Below, one piece after another: positions 48,063-56,946 of a stretch of DNA of 64,000 nucleotides. The stretch is taken from contig NZ_JAADZV010000002.1 of the NCBI RefSeq assembly GCF_010645075.1, forward strand, positions 434,001 to 498,000, read 5' to 3'. The stretch's first letter is position 1, and each line of letters starts with the position of its first letter. A program made the translations under genes and the position numbers. The notes beneath the pieces were generated by a model, which saw only the letters and a program-made list of their open reading frames with translations, was not told the DNA's origin and searched no databases. This DNA comes from Flavobacterium limi (GTDB taxonomy: Bacteria > Bacteroidota > Bacteroidia > Flavobacteriales > Flavobacteriaceae).

Positions 48063-48785
48063 ATGAAAAAAATAATTTTATCAATGTCTTTAATGGCCGC
48101 AATGTTCTTTATTTCATGTGAAAACAACTCCGTAAACGAGGAGGTACAGAGCAGTGCCTTGTCCAATGAATCAACTGTAAGCAATCAATCTAAAACGGCA
48201 AAACTATTAGCAGCTGATTGTACTCCGGTAGCTGATAATGTAGTGGTAAACCGAATTACAGGAGGACTTACCGGAAACTACTGTGACTGGACACCTACTG
48301 CTAAAACAATAGGTTTAGTAAGTGTACAGTTTGAAGGTATCTATGGTAGCGGTATCCGTCCTACTACTGCAGGCTGGTATGTAGGTGTTGTAGCACCTAA
48401 TGCTACATGTACAACAAATGGCTGGAGTACTATTGCTGCCGGAATTGATGTAAAAAACTTAAATACAGGTACTATTGGTGTAGATCCTTCTTGTGGCAGT
48501 TTTATACCTCAAAATGTAGTAGGTGCTGTTGGTCCTGCTTATGGACTAGATTTTGGTACAGTAGGTTTTTATACATATAATTCTACTACCCGCGTTATCA
48601 CGATTACTAAAAAAGTAGTGATCTGGAGAGATGACTTTCATACCGCAGCTACAGCATATTCTGATCCAACAAAAACAAATGGTGATATAACTGATGCTTA
48701 TTTAGTAGAGATAACAAGTATAGTACCTACACATGGTGCTTCTGTTTTTGGTACTGTAAGTTATACGTATACCAAAGTATTGTAA
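48063..48785 (+). CDS. Exported protein of unknown function with paired cysteines
   Basis: 240 residues; lipobox MFFISC with Cys19. The mature part has four further cysteines: two near the N-terminus of the folded part (ADCTPV, NYCDWT), then NATCTTNGW and DPSCGSF, so two disulfides are possible after export. The body is rich in Thr, Gly and Val and looks like an all-beta fold. I do not recognise a family. It follows the DUF5018-like lipoprotein by 62 nt and is followed by a hairpin, so it closes this run of genes. A role in heme or host-protein binding is possible but only by location. Confidence 0.68.
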   Translation: MKKIILSMSLMAAMFFISCENNSVNEEVQSSALSNESTVSNQSKTAKLLAADCTPVADNVVVNRITGGLTGNYCDWTPTAKTIGLVSVQFEGIYGSGIRPTTAGWYVGVVAPNATCTTNGWSTIAAGIDVKNLNTGTIGVDPSCGSFIPQNVVGAVGPAYGLDFGTVGFYTYNSTTRVITITKKVVIWRDDFHTAATAYSDPTKTNGDITDAYLVEITSIVPTHGASVFGTVSYTYTKVL

Positions 48786-49170
48786 TATAAAAATGCCCGA
48801 ACTGGAATTCGGGCAATAAAAGTTTCACAAACCGTCGCCCGTATAGTTTAAAAAAAATAACAGGCTTTAGTTTAAGCCTGCAAAATTAATAAAAAAAGAC
48901 TGCTCCTTTTTTTAGAACAAATAATTTATTTCGGTTATAAATAAGAAGCCCCGATAGCTATCGGGAGAAGTCGTAAAGTTAAAGGTCGAAAGTATTAAAT
49001 ATTAAATATAAAGTATGTATTCCTTTTGACTTTATGACTTTCAACTTTTGACTTACTAACTATGACTTATATGTTAAAAAACAATTACGAATTACACTAA
49101 TAATGAATGTTTACAATATCAAAGTACATTACAAACTGTTGTAATTACTTAACTCTTTAATTAAAATAAA
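48786..49170. repeat. Gene-free region with several inverted repeats
   Basis: Three hairpins: TGCCCGAA/TTCGGGCA (48794-48815, a possible terminator), CAGGCTT/AAGCCTG (48861-48880), and the 16-bp palindrome CCCGATAGCTATCGGG (48950-48965). Next comes a stretch where GTCGTAAAGTTAAAGG is loosely mirrored by CCTTTTGACTTTATGACTTT. It looks like Flavobacterium-type intergenic repeat matter. Confidence 0.6.
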
Positions 49171-50175
49171 ATGAAACAGAATCAATATAAAAACACCTTT
49201 TTTTCTTGTATAACCGCTTGCGTAGCTGCTTTAGCCCTTATGACTTCCTGCGATACCGAATACAACACCACTTATGTATCTGGTGATGCTGTTATCAAAA
49301 GTTTTACTATTCAGGCATTTGAGGATCAGGAACCTATACAGGCTGCCATAGTAAATGATACTATTAAAGTACTTTGGGTAAGTTATCATGAGATGCCTGA
49401 AACCATTACACCTGCTATTGAATTAGCCGATAAAGCTGTAGTTAGCCCTAAAGCCACTGTTGAAATCCCATTTAAAACGGGCGAAAAATATACGGTAACT
49501 TCTGAAGCTGGTACTACTAAACAATATACCCTACAAGTTGATTTCCGTCAGCCTCAGCCTAAATCATTTAGACTTGGAATTACTACAGGTACTTTAGGGG
49601 GATGGGCAAGCATTTCAGGTGGTTATGGAACTTTAACAGATCATTTATGGTTTAATTTAGAGCAAACCAGAGTTTATCTGGTTTCGGAATCAGATCAAAC
49701 CAAGGAATACGATTGTGAAATTGTATATTTGGGTACAGGTACTGGAATTAATCCTTTTAATGGTTATGGCATTTATTTTTACCTGCCTACTAATATGCCA
49801 GTAGGAAAATACGATGTCCGTGTTAAAAACGGAGAGTATGTTTTAAGGCAATCTCTGGAAAAAGATTTGTTTAATTTTACAGTTACTGCGCCTACTCTTG
49901 TAGAAATTTCAAGATGGCATCCTGCAAAATTTACACTAAAAGGAGGCGATACGTTTAGTATTCGTGGAACAAAACTGGATACAGGTAAAAATCTATTTAT
50001 TTCAATAGGTACTAATGGTACACGTCGTCCTATAAAAATTGTTTCCCGTACGGCATATACAGCTACTTTTAAGGTGCCGGTTGGTACACCAGCGGGTATA
50101 TATAACAGGCTGTTTTTTATAGATGAAAATTTAGCCGAAACAAGGGTGTCTCCAGAGCTTACTGTAACAGAATAA
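49171..50175 (+). CDS. Surface lipoprotein with DUF5018-like and IPT/TIG domains
   Basis: 334 residues; signal with a lipobox LALMTSC (Cys27). Residues about 38-130 form an Ig-like domain (IKSFTIQAFEDQEPIQAAIV ... YTVTSEAGTTKQYTLQV), like that of the 233-residue lipoprotein upstream. Residues about 245-334 are an IPT/TIG-like unit (FTLKGGDTFSIRGTKLDTGK). A middle region about 135-240 is also beta-rich. Bacteroidota surface ligand-binding lipoproteins often have this build. It is located between the HmuY group and heme oxygenase, with its own terminator. A heme- or hemoprotein-binding role is possible, but nothing in the sequence shows it. Confidence 0.75.
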   Translation: MKQNQYKNTFFSCITACVAALALMTSCDTEYNTTYVSGDAVIKSFTIQAFEDQEPIQAAIVNDTIKVLWVSYHEMPETITPAIELADKAVVSPKATVEIPFKTGEKYTVTSEAGTTKQYTLQVDFRQPQPKSFRLGITTGTLGGWASISGGYGTLTDHLWFNLEQTRVYLVSESDQTKEYDCEIVYLGTGTGINPFNGYGIYFYLPTNMPVGKYDVRVKNGEYVLRQSLEKDLFNFTVTAPTLVEISRWHPAKFTLKGGDTFSIRGTKLDTGKNLFISIGTNGTRRPIKIVSRTAYTATFKVPVGTPAGIYNRLFFIDENLAETRVSPELTVTE

Positions 50176-50186
50176 AATACAACTTA

Positions 50187-50214
50187 AAACCACTATCTAA
50201 AAAATAGTGGTTTT
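50187..50214 (+). terminator. Terminator after the IPT lipoprotein
   Basis: AAAACCACTAT / ATAGTGGTTTT, a perfect 11-bp stem with a 6-nt loop, just after the stop codon. Confidence 0.8.
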
Positions 50215-50331
50215 AAGGTTTTCTTTGCTGAAGATTTTATTAAGTTCAAATTAAAAAATAAAGTATAGAAAGAATCTTTTATACGTATCTAATCTATACC
50301 TGACCACAAAACAAATTAAAATAAAAACAAT

Positions 50332-50898
50332 ATGTTAAGCACACAAATTAAAGAAGCCACAAAAGAAGGCCATCAGGAAACGGAGAAAAAAGTAGTACTT
50401 CGTATTAAGAATATCAGTAATAACGAAGATTATGTAGAATTGCTAAAATGCTTTTATGCTTATTTTAATACAGTTGAAAAAGCAATAGCACCTTACATCA
50501 ATACTGTATTGACGGACTATAATGAACGTCGTAATTCATCCTACATCAAAGCAGATATTGAAGAACTGGGTGGCAGCATCGACAAATTACCAAATGCCAC
50601 AGCAACTGAAATAAAAGATGCTATACAGGCAATGGGAGCTTTATATGTGCTTGAAGGTTCTATTATGGGCGGACCATACATTGTACAAATGTTACAAAAG
50701 AAAGGTATCGAAAAGGGATTTTCATTTTTTAGTGGCTATGGCTCCGAATCCGGATTAAAATGGGCTTCGTTTACTGCAGCATTAAATATTTTACCAAAAA
50801 CAGAATCCGATATTGCAAAAGCAGTAGATGCTGCGAGAGAAACTTTCAAAAAATTTGGCGAAGTATTCGAAACAACTGCAACGGTTCAGGTACAATAA
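50332..50898 (+). CDS. Biliverdin-producing heme oxygenase
   Basis: 188 residues, the usual size for bacterial heme oxygenases. His14 (KEGHQETEKKV) is the expected proximal heme ligand, and the distal helix with its glycines reads ALYVLEGSIMGGPYI (about 103-117). No signal peptide is seen, so it is cytoplasmic. It opens the porphyrin with O2, releasing Fe(II), CO and biliverdin. It is the last gene of the heme region on the plus strand, with its own promoter region after a terminator. Since the HmuS domain in the importer ATPase may also degrade heme, this cell may have two routes for iron release. Confidence 0.92.
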   Translation: MLSTQIKEATKEGHQETEKKVVLRIKNISNNEDYVELLKCFYAYFNTVEKAIAPYINTVLTDYNERRNSSYIKADIEELGGSIDKLPNATATEIKDAIQAMGALYVLEGSIMGGPYIVQMLQKKGIEKGFSFFSGYGSESGLKWASFTAALNILPKTESDIAKAVDAARETFKKFGEVFETTATVQVQ

Positions 50899-50993
50899 AT
50901 CTTGAGTATAAAGAATCAAATGTTTTATGTCTCATAGTATTAGATTACTCAAGCTAAACACCATATTAATCGCTCCAAATCTTCTACAAAAAA

Positions 50994-51056
50994 GTTCGAC
51001 ATTTGTTCGGGCAGGGCTACTAAGAAAAAGCTTCAGATTTCTCTGAAGCTTTTTTT
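50994..51056 (+). repeat. Partial copy of tRNA-fMet 3' end with its terminator
   Basis: GCTACTAAG, an A-run and GCTTCAGATTTCTCTGAAGC followed by T (51016-51056) match 27698-27740 but for three fewer A. Upstream, GTTCGA-4 nt-TGTTC (50994-51008) matches the tRNA T arm in sequence and spacing. No complete tRNA can be folded, so it is a relic or attachment-site-like copy. The hairpin may still terminate the heme oxygenase transcript. Confidence 0.75.
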
Positions 51057-51094
51057 ATATGTTTAATTTGTTTTTTTACGTGTTAGTTCAATAT

Positions 51095-52180
51095 TTACCA
51101 TTTTATATTACGATCAATAAATTCAATCAGCTGTTTTGACATTGCTTCCTGTTCTTTTCTATTGGGATGGTTACCTCTTTCTTTGTAGGGAAAAACTAAC
51201 GTATATATTTTTTTATCGTATAATTGATCAACGGCTTTTTGAATATATCCCGGCCATTCTGAACCAGATCTGGTAGCATCCATATTACCCAAAGCGCAAA
51301 TTATACTAGCGGATGGATATTTGCTTCTAATTGAACGAACGAAATTTGCATACGCGTGAATTATAAAGGTTTCTGATGGTTTCTCTGTCCCAAATCTTCG
51401 TTTAAACTGTTCATGTTCTGGCCTGTTTACAATCCAGGAATCATTTTGAAAGAGGTTAATTACTACAATATCCGGTGTATACTTTTTAAAATCCCATTTA
51501 CTTAAAGAATCTAGCGGTGCTGTACGATTGTATGTTTCAGGCATAATTTCAGGAAACCAGCTTACCGTAATTCCAATGCCGCTACGGGCAATAATAAAAG
51601 GTTTAGCATTATAGTGCCTTGCTGTTATAGCAGCATAAGTATAATAGTTATTGAAATCTTCCGGAACACCAGTATCTCTCCCTCCATCCTGGACATCTAC
51701 TCCATGTCCGGCTGTAATTGAATTCCCGTAGAATTCAATTCTTCTGGTGCGATTGTCTTCATTCTTCAATAATTTTGTTTGTCCATAAAGCTCAAATCCA
51801 TAAAATACATTAACTGATGTAGAATTTGATAATTTATATATTTCTAGTGTATGGGTACCCGGACCAAGATCTTTTGCTATATTTATCGTTCTAAGGGTAT
51901 TATCTGTTTCAAACTTAAAAGGCTTTTTATCATCTTTATCTATTATGGCGTAAAAAAATGCTTTCTCTTTAAAAGACTTGATTTTTACTGAAACCCCTGA
52001 TCCTTTAAAGGTTATCCCGGCTGTAGTCCCAGGCCAGTAAAACATAGTAGAGTCCGCTTTAACATCTACCCTGCCTGTGTAATTGATTTTGGAATTATCA
52101 GGTTTAACAAACTGCTGCGGATATCCATATGAAATAAAAGTAAATAGAACTAATACATATATTCTTTTGAAATTGATCAT
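51095..52180 (-). CDS. SGNH/GDSL hydrolase, CE2-like acetyl esterase
   Basis: 361 residues with a signal peptide (MINFKRIYVLVLFTFISYGY). An N-terminal jelly-roll domain (about 25-135) is followed by an SGNH hydrolase. Ser154 is the nucleophile (IEFYGNSITAGHG), the oxyanion Gly and Asn lie in ARSGIGITVSW and NLFQNDSW, and the catalytic His in GNHPNRKEQEAMS. This two-domain build is typical of carbohydrate esterase family 2, which removes acetyl groups from plant polysaccharides such as xylan or mannan. Exported, probably periplasmic. Divergent from the mannonate genes, so it may take part in degradation of acetylated plant glycans. Confidence 0.87.
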   Translation of the reverse strand: MINFKRIYVLVLFTFISYGYPQQFVKPDNSKINYTGRVDVKADSTMFYWPGTTAGITFKGSGVSVKIKSFKEKAFFYAIIDKDDKKPFKFETDNTLRTINIAKDLGPGTHTLEIYKLSNSTSVNVFYGFELYGQTKLLKNEDNRTRRIEFYGNSITAGHGVDVQDGGRDTGVPEDFNNYYTYAAITARHYNAKPFIIARSGIGITVSWFPEIMPETYNRTAPLDSLSKWDFKKYTPDIVVINLFQNDSWIVNRPEHEQFKRRFGTEKPSETFIIHAYANFVRSIRSKYPSASIICALGNMDATRSGSEWPGYIQKAVDQLYDKKIYTLVFPYKERGNHPNRKEQEAMSKQLIEFIDRNIKW

Positions 52181-52636
52181 ATTATATAATTAACTAATTT
52201 AGGTTCTGTGGCGTCTTGTAGAATTTAAATATAAGTTTTTTTTAACGTAATTTAAAAGTATAGCCATCAATTTACAGAATGATGCAGCATTGTTATTTCT
52301 GTTCTTCTTTTTCGGTGTTCAGTTTACATTCTTTATTTATACTAATAGTCAGATACTGGTAATTCTGCGTTTTCATAGATTCCTTCATGCCAGTCCGAAC
52401 AGTGATCTGTAAATATTTTACAGTGCTGTTATAAATTTTTATTCATTTTCTAATTTACTGATTTTAATTATCAAAGATGCTTTTTAAAATAAGTTTTTTA
52501 TACATTTGCAAGCAACCGTGTTCGTACACGAGTTAATAAAAAAGCATTCGTACATAAAACTTAACAAAAAAAGTGCTTCCAAACTATTTGCTAATCAAAC
52601 AAAAAAGTAATCAAGAAAGCCTAAATAAATAATAAA
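52181..52636. other. Divergent intergenic region CE2-like esterase / mannonate genes
   Basis: 456 nt without genes. The right third holds the promoter and palindrome described separately; the rest is AT-rich with nothing else recognised. Confidence 0.5.
52501..52530 (+). promoter_or_regulatory. Promoter and operator-like palindrome of the mannonate genes
   Basis: TACATTTG (52501-52508) is an exact -7 element. CGTGT-TCGT-ACACG (52517-52530) sits at or just after the expected transcription start, like an operator for a LacI- or GntR-type repressor. A related CATTCGTACAT lies 15 nt further on. Confidence 0.5.
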
Positions 52637-53449
52637 ATGAATTCAATATTTAATCTGGAAGGAAAAATAGCACTTGTTACAGGTGGTGCTGGTGTATTAG
52701 GAAGTAATATGGCAGAAGTATTAGCCAAAAATGGGGTGACCACAGTAATTTTAGGACGTACTCTTGAAAAAGCCCAAATTACTGTTGACAGCATAAAAAG
52801 TAAGGGTGGAAAAGCATTTGCCGTAAAAGGTAATGTTTTAAACCAGGAAGAAATGGAAGCAGTTCGTGATCTTATTAGTCAAAAATATGGCCGTCTTGAT
52901 ATCCTTATTAATGCTGCCGGCGGTAATATGCCTGGCGCTACTATTGGACCGGATGAAGCTATTTATGATTTAAAAAAAGATCATTTACAAAAAGTTCTTG
53001 ACCTCAATATCATCGGCACTATTTTGCCTACACAAGTATTCTCTGAAATCTTTGCAAAGCAAAAAAACGGTATTATTATCAATATTTCTTCGGCATCTGC
53101 AGAACGCCCTTTAACAAGAGTCGTTGGGTATTCAGCTTCTAAAGCGGCAATTGATAATTTTACAAAATGGATGTCTGTAGAACTGGCTTCTAAATACGGA
53201 GAAGGAATCCGGGTAAATGCTATTGCGCCGGGATTTTTTATCGGGGAACAAAATAGAGCTTTACTACTTACTCCAGAAGGAGAATTAACCCCAAGAGGAA
53301 TCGCAATTATTAATCATACTCCGATGGGACGCTTTGGTGCTCCTGAAGATTTAGACGGGGTATTGCTTTTCTTGTGCAGTGATATGTCCAAATTCGTTAC
53401 AGGGACTATTATCAAAGTTGATGGAGGTTTTGCGGCGAAAAGTATTTAA
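52637..53449 (+). CDS. SDR-family oxidoreductase, probable D-mannonate oxidoreductase (fructuronate reductase)
   Basis: 270 residues. Short-chain dehydrogenase: NAD(P)-binding ALVTGGAGVLGSNMA (about 12-26), NAAGG (about 94-98), Ser/Tyr/Lys catalytic residues in NISSASAERPLTRVVGYSASKAA, and the end VTGTIIKVDGGFAAK. The gene lies 18 nt before mannonate dehydratase, and Bacteroidota use an SDR enzyme next to uxuA for the fructuronate-to-mannonate step of hexuronate catabolism. That assignment depends on this context, as SDR sequence alone is not specific. Cytoplasmic. No damage seen. Confidence 0.85.
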   Translation: MNSIFNLEGKIALVTGGAGVLGSNMAEVLAKNGVTTVILGRTLEKAQITVDSIKSKGGKAFAVKGNVLNQEEMEAVRDLISQKYGRLDILINAAGGNMPGATIGPDEAIYDLKKDHLQKVLDLNIIGTILPTQVFSEIFAKQKNGIIINISSASAERPLTRVVGYSASKAAIDNFTKWMSVELASKYGEGIRVNAIAPGFFIGEQNRALLLTPEGELTPRGIAIINHTPMGRFGAPEDLDGVLLFLCSDMSKFVTGTIIKVDGGFAAKSI

Positions 53450-53467
53450 AAACAATTAAGAATAATT

Positions 53468-54625
53468 ATGGAACAAACATGGAGATGGTACGGGCCGAAT
53501 GACCCGGTAAAATTAGCTGATGCCAGACAAGCCGGAGCTACCGGAATTGTGACTGCCTTACACCACATCAAAAATGGACAGGTGTGGGAAGTTGATGAAA
53601 TCATGAAACGGAAAAATGAAGTAGAGGCTGCCGGATTGACTTTTTCAGTTGTAGAAAGTATTCCGGTGCATGAAGATATCAAAAAACAAACAGGTGATTA
53701 TTTGAAATACATAGAAAACTATAAACAAAGTATCAAAAACCTGGCAGCCTGCGGTGTTCATATTGTCTGTTATAATTTCATGCCGGTTTTAGACTGGTCC
53801 AGAACCGATTTGTCATACGAAATGCCTGATGGTTCTAAAGCTTTGCGTTTTGATATCAATGAATTTGCTGCTTTTGAATTATTCATTCTAAAACGCCCGG
53901 GAGCAGAAGAAACGTATACAGATGCACAAAAAGCAAAAGCAAAAGCAACTTTTGAAAAACTGACTGATGCTGATAAAATAAAATTACAGCAAAACATCAT
54001 TGCTGGACTGCCAGGTGCAGAAGAATCTTATACCGTAGAGGATTTCCTAAAAGTACTTGAAGATTATGATGGCATTGATGCCAATAAACTAAAAGAACAT
54101 TTATATTATTTCCTTCGTGAAATTGTACCGGTAGCTGAAAGTGTGGGCGTAAAAATGGCAATCCACCCAGACGATCCTCCTTATCCGATTTTAGGATTGC
54201 CAAGAGTCGTAAGTACAGAAGCTGACTTAGTGCAGTTGCTAAATGCTATTGATTCTCCTTCAAATGGATTCTGTATGTGTACAGGATCTTATGGTGTAAT
54301 TGCCAAAAATGATTTATCAGGAATGATTGACCGCAATGGTGAAAAAATGAATTTTATCCACCTAAGAAGCACACAACGCGATGAGGAAGGAAATTTCTAT
54401 GAGGCTAACCATTTAGAAGGAGATGTGGATATGTACGAAGTGGTGAAATCTATCGTAAAGATAGAAAAACAAACAGGCAGAGTTATTCCCATGCGACCTG
54501 ATCACGGCCACCAGATGCTGGATGATCTGAAGAAAAAAACAAATCCGGGATATTCAGGCATTGGTCGTTTAAGAGGTTTAGCCGAATTACGCGGGCTTGA
54601 ATTAGGAATTAAAAGAAGTTTATAA
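53468..54625 (+). CDS. uxuA: D-mannonate dehydratase UxuA
   Basis: 385 residues, normal UxuA length. It starts [20 protein letters not shown], typical of the family, and contains the metal-binding blocks [37 protein letters not shown] and [12 protein letters not shown], supplying His, Cys, His and Asp ligands for Fe/Mn. It converts D-mannonate to 2-keto-3-deoxygluconate in glucuronate breakdown. Co-transcribed with the preceding SDR gene. No kdgK or kdgA is present nearby, so the pathway is completed elsewhere. A terminator follows 17 nt after the stop. Confidence 0.97.
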   Translation: MEQTWRWYGPNDPVKLADARQAGATGIVTALHHIKNGQVWEVDEIMKRKNEVEAAGLTFSVVESIPVHEDIKKQTGDYLKYIENYKQSIKNLAACGVHIVCYNFMPVLDWSRTDLSYEMPDGSKALRFDINEFAAFELFILKRPGAEETYTDAQKAKAKATFEKLTDADKIKLQQNIIAGLPGAEESYTVEDFLKVLEDYDGIDANKLKEHLYYFLREIVPVAESVGVKMAIHPDDPPYPILGLPRVVSTEADLVQLLNAIDSPSNGFCMCTGSYGVIAKNDLSGMIDRNGEKMNFIHLRSTQRDEEGNFYEANHLEGDVDMYEVVKSIVKIEKQTGRVIPMRPDHGHQMLDDLKKKTNPGYSGIGRLRGLAELRGLELGIKRSL

Positions 54626-54641
54626 ATAATTTGAAATTTCA

Positions 54642-54671
54642 AAGCTCTGGAGAAATCCGGAGCTTTTTTTG
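54642..54671 (+). terminator. uxuA terminator
   Basis: AAGCTCTGGA-GAAA-TCCGGAGCTT then T-run; one T.G pair in a 10-bp stem. Confidence 0.85.
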
Positions 54672-54741
54672 TTTTACTAAAAGTTAGAAAAACCCCAAAA
54701 CTGTACATTTCTGTAACAGTAATGAGGCTCCCCGCTAAAAA

Positions 54742-55212
54742 TTATATAGTAGCCGATTCAAATTGTTTAAGATCACGGGTGTTTTTTTGCACAGCAAGGG
54801 CAGAAAACATTCCTAATACAAAAGACATTCCAAAAAATCCCTTTTCGCTTAGTAGTAAATCAGCATTCCAAAGACCTATTATTAGCAATACTACAGCTGC
54901 AATGGTACTAAACCAGCTGAGGCTATAATACAAATCGGTTACGGGTATTCCTTCCAGTTTGTCACGTACGCTTTTCTGCACTGATATTACAGAGAAAAGT
55001 CCGAAGAGAAGAATTGTAAAATAATATCCTTTCTCGTTGTAAGCCATATCCGAATTATAAAGACCTATACAATAGGAAGTGATACCAATAAGTAACGTCA
55101 TCCAGGATGCTCCCACAAAAGCTGCACTTGGCTTTACAGGATACCCGTTAGTAAATTTTGCGTTTTTTGATTCTGAATTGTTGTTTGATTCATTTGATTT
55201 TAGCGGTTCCAT
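54742..55212 (-). CDS. YiaA/YiaB-type inner membrane protein
   Basis: 156 residues from the ATG at 55212 (MEPLKSNESNNNSE); an ATG 30 nt earlier is possible but lacks reason. After a polar, Asn/Ser-rich N-terminus come two similar halves, each with a pair of membrane helices: SAAFVGASWMTLLIGITSY...KGYYFTILLFGLFSVISVQK, and LSWFSTIAAVVLLIIGLWNADLL...GFFGMSFVLGMFSALAVQK. Both halves end in the VQK..RD motif of the YiaA/B two-helix domain. It is a small integral inner membrane protein. The biochemical function of the family is not known. It is transcribed alone. Confidence 0.88.
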   Translation of the reverse strand: MEPLKSNESNNNSESKNAKFTNGYPVKPSAAFVGASWMTLLIGITSYCIGLYNSDMAYNEKGYYFTILLFGLFSVISVQKSVRDKLEGIPVTDLYYSLSWFSTIAAVVLLIIGLWNADLLLSEKGFFGMSFVLGMFSALAVQKNTRDLKQFESATI

Positions 55213-55340
55213 AATTTTTATGTTTTTATAATTATGAAGCAAATATCAGCATGAAACAGGAACTATGAAAATCAATTTATCAAAAAAACTGATGATATAA
55301 AAATACATTTTATTACTTTTATCCCAGCAAAAACATATTT

Positions 55341-56876
55341 ATGAATGCACTACAGGAAGTAGCAAATACGATGAATGAAGCTGAAAAAATAGCATTTATA
55401 CAGTATCTTTCAAAAAAGAATAAGCGTAAAGACACAGGAAATGTAGCATTATTTAATTCTTTAAAAACTGATGATATAAAATCAAACAAAAAGAATTTAA
55501 AAGATAAAAAAAGTATCGATGCTTATCATGCTCTCAGAAAAAGGCTTTATGACAACATGATTGATTTCATAGCTAACCGAAGTTTTGAAAATGATACTTC
55601 ACAAGAAAATGCTGTACTTCGCCTTATTGTGGTAAGCCGGTTGTTTTTTGAACATAAACTTATAAAAACAGCTTTCAAATGTCTGGCAAAGGCCGAAGAT
55701 ATTGCTTTGAATATAGAACATTTTAGTCTTCTTAATGAAATTTATCTGACTCAGATACAATTTGCACATTTCAATCTGTCAGAGCCAATCGAAAAAATAA
55801 TAGAAAAATTTAAAACAAACAAAAAGCAGTTAGAACATGAAGAACATCTCAATTTAGGTTATGCTGTTTTGCGTCGGGAACTTGCGGCTATTTATCATGA
55901 AGGCCGAATAACCGATTTTCAATCCCTTATAAAAAATACTATTGAAGCACATGGAATCTCTTTGAAACAGGGACTGACTTTTAAATCACTGTATCAAATA
56001 TTATTTATCGCCAACGAATATGCTTCCATAAACAACAACTTCTCCCTTATACAGCCTTTTGTTCTTAAAAGCTATCGGTTCATTAGCAAAAAAACCGATC
56101 TGACAGACAGGAATTTGTACTATCATATCTACATTTTATATTTTATAGCTAATTTCTATTTTAGGAATGGTCAGTTTACCGAGTCTTTGAGTTATCTCAA
56201 TTTGATGTTTGCAGAATTACAAAAACAATCCGGAAAGTATTATGAGCGATTCTCTCTCAGGTATTTTTTATTATTAGCTTTTAATGAAAATTATCTTGGT
56301 AATGCCCAAAAAGCAATAGAAATTGCAGAAAAAGCCCTTTCTTCAAACAAAAAAGCAGATCCTAACGAAAGTAACGACCTTCGAATTATGCTTACCGTTT
56401 TTTATATACAGCAGAATGCCGGACGTAATGCCCTAAAAGAAATGGCAAAATTAAACCATACAGACAGCTGGTACGAAAAAAAGATGGGAATTGACTGGAC
56501 AATAAAAAAGTGTCTCATTGAAATCCTTCTGCACGCTCAACAAGACAACACAGAACTGGCTTTATCCCGTATAAAAAGTTTTAAGAGACGTTATAAAAAA
56601 TATCTTTTAACGGTAAATGAAGAACGTGTGGTTCAATATCTTTTGTTTGCAGAACAATATGTTATCAAACCTGAAATCATACAGACCCAAAAATTTGAAA
56701 AAGCAGTAGAAGATTTTATAATGACAGCACAAAACGGTCCGAAAGATATTCTAATTATGAGTTTCTTGTGCTGGTTACTTGCAAAAGTGAGACGTAAAAC
56801 AATTTATGAAACTACTTTGAATCTACTGGCAACGTATTTTCCTTTAGACAATAAAAAAAAAAGCCTGAGAACATAA
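55341..56876 (+). CDS. TPR-like alpha-helical protein of unknown function
   Basis: 511 residues, almost wholly helical and rich in Lys, Leu, Phe and Tyr, with no signal or membrane segment. Weak TPR-like units appear around 280-345 (YFIANFYFRNGQFTESLSYL, LAFNENYLGNAQKAIEIAEK). The N-terminal part (about 1-95) is charged and may contact nucleic acid or protein. No catalytic motif is recognised. It may be a Bacteroidota-specific cytoplasmic scaffold or regulatory protein. Divergent from the YiaA/B-type gene. Its stop codon lies inside the loop of its own terminator hairpin. Confidence 0.78.
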   Translation: MNALQEVANTMNEAEKIAFIQYLSKKNKRKDTGNVALFNSLKTDDIKSNKKNLKDKKSIDAYHALRKRLYDNMIDFIANRSFENDTSQENAVLRLIVVSRLFFEHKLIKTAFKCLAKAEDIALNIEHFSLLNEIYLTQIQFAHFNLSEPIEKIIEKFKTNKKQLEHEEHLNLGYAVLRRELAAIYHEGRITDFQSLIKNTIEAHGISLKQGLTFKSLYQILFIANEYASINNNFSLIQPFVLKSYRFISKKTDLTDRNLYYHIYILYFIANFYFRNGQFTESLSYLNLMFAELQKQSGKYYERFSLRYFLLLAFNENYLGNAQKAIEIAEKALSSNKKADPNESNDLRIMLTVFYIQQNAGRNALKEMAKLNHTDSWYEKKMGIDWTIKKCLIEILLHAQQDNTELALSRIKSFKRRYKKYLLTVNEERVVQYLLFAEQYVIKPEIIQTQKFEKAVEDFIMTAQNGPKDILIMSFLCWLLAKVRRKTIYETTLNLLATYFPLDNKKKSLRT

Positions 56877-56891
56877 TTCTCAGGCTTTGTT
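56861..56891 (+). terminator. Terminator overlapping the end of the TPR-like gene
   Basis: AAGCCTGAGAA / TTCTCAGGCTT, an 11-bp stem; the TAA stop at 56874-56876 lies in the loop. The 5' arm therefore encodes the last residues. Confidence 0.8.
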
Positions 56892-56946
56892 GTATGATTC
56901 AATAAAGTTAATTCATTTTGTAAAATAAATATTTGCAGAAAATTAA

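Noticed and set aside
27742..51015. The tRNA-flanked block as an intact mobile island
   Set aside because: No integrase, transfer genes or replication genes occur inside it, and hmu and receptor genes share promoter features with genes outside it. Kept only as a hypothesis.
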